DNA of 50,555 nucleotides from contig JAFQQJ010000049.1 in NCBI GenBank assembly GCA_017411325.1, positions 1-50,555 of the forward strand, written 5' to 3'. The position numbers and the translations under genes are program-made. Positions 50,544-50,555 of the stretch are shown piece by piece; position 1 is the stretch's first letter, and every line of letters starts with the position of its first letter. The notes beneath the pieces were generated by a model. That model did no database searches and had not been told where the DNA came from. It saw only the letters and a list, made by a program, of their open reading frames with translations. The stretch comes from Clostridia bacterium (GTDB lineage Bacteria; Bacillota; Clostridia; CAKSNL01; HGM11501).

Positions 50544-50555
50544 ATGAAAAAAGAA
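50544..50555 (+). CDS. tnpA: Start of a probable IS200-type transposase, cut by window end
   Basis: Only four codons are visible (ATG AAA AAA GAA, MKKE). GGAGG at 50531-50535 is eight bases before the ATG. IS200 transposases of Clostridia often start with MKKE or similar. The identity is inferred from the leader hairpins and not from the protein. Confidence 0.45.

Larger units (their letters stand above)
50427..50555 (+). mobile_element. Left end of an IS200/IS605-type insertion sequence, partial
   Basis: The hairpin AACCACGCG, ATAGT, CGCGTGGTT at 50427-50449 has the form of the subterminal single-strand hairpins recognised by IS200/IS605 transposases. A leader with a second hairpin and an ORF starting at 50544 follow. 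The window ends four codons into that ORF, so the element cannot be confirmed. Confidence 0.6.

Overview
The window looks like a chromosomal segment of an anaerobic, low- to mid-GC Gram-positive bacterium of the Clostridia, probably a gut commensal of the Oscillospiraceae/Christensenellales kind. The reasons are strong GGAGG ribosome-binding sites, TTGACA/TATAAT promoters with 17-bp spacers, SLH and stalk-domain surface proteins, ECF transporters, a ferredoxin-linked 2-oxoacid oxidoreductase, and MITE-like repeats of a type common in Clostridia. No rRNA, intact tRNA or CRISPR array was seen.

Layout. 1-762: gene-free, with tRNA-Ser-like fragments, a hairpin array and a MITE. 763-5904: a small secreted peptide, a TIM-barrel sugar isomerase, a two-gene chromate-transporter-type pair, then sua5-ywlE-rimI-tsaD (tRNA t6A synthesis, protein arginine phosphatase, S18 acetylation). 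6035-11822: a secreted GH99-like protein and a multi-CBM32 partner. 11866-14864: nagA plus a ROK kinase, divergent from an AraC regulator, with a 21-bp-spaced direct repeat between them. 14920-18942 (minus strand): dinB, an ADP-ribosylglycohydrolase, a membrane protein and pgsA.

19046-28399 is the most interesting region. A cobalamin riboswitch with promoter and terminator precedes six tightly packed genes: a 1197-aa SLH-anchored surface protein with a DUF4430 (transcobalamin C-terminal-like) domain, a secreted alpha/alpha-barrel protein, a membrane-anchored DUF4430 protein, and a complete ECF transporter (EcfT, fused EcfA-EcfA', S component). In animal intrinsic factor and transcobalamin an alpha6/alpha6 barrel and a DUF4430-like beta domain form one B12-binding polypeptide. 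Here the two halves are separate neighbouring genes under B12 control, feeding a B12-type importer. I infer a split, cell-surface, transcobalamin-like B12 capture system.

28400-36468: a 40-aa ORF coupled to a large serine recombinase, with a hairpin that may hide its ribosome-binding site, then a second GH99-like plus CBM32 pair paralogous to 6035-11822. 36548-39808: an operon of a P-loop ATPase and a four-subunit 2-oxoisovalerate-type ferredoxin oxidoreductase. 39848-41388: an AT-rich accessory island with a metallopeptidase-like gene between repeat arrays and a second MITE copy. 41389-45255: an aldolase, a PfkB kinase and a large TIM-barrel protein of unknown function, probably a sugar or sugar-acid catabolic unit. 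45371-49629: an overlapping operon of HAD phosphatase, ClC channel, MFS transporter, ComEC-like metallo-beta-lactamase and DUF3006. 49709-50380: a hemolysin III family protein. 50427-50555: the left end of an IS200/IS605-type element, cut off by the window edge.
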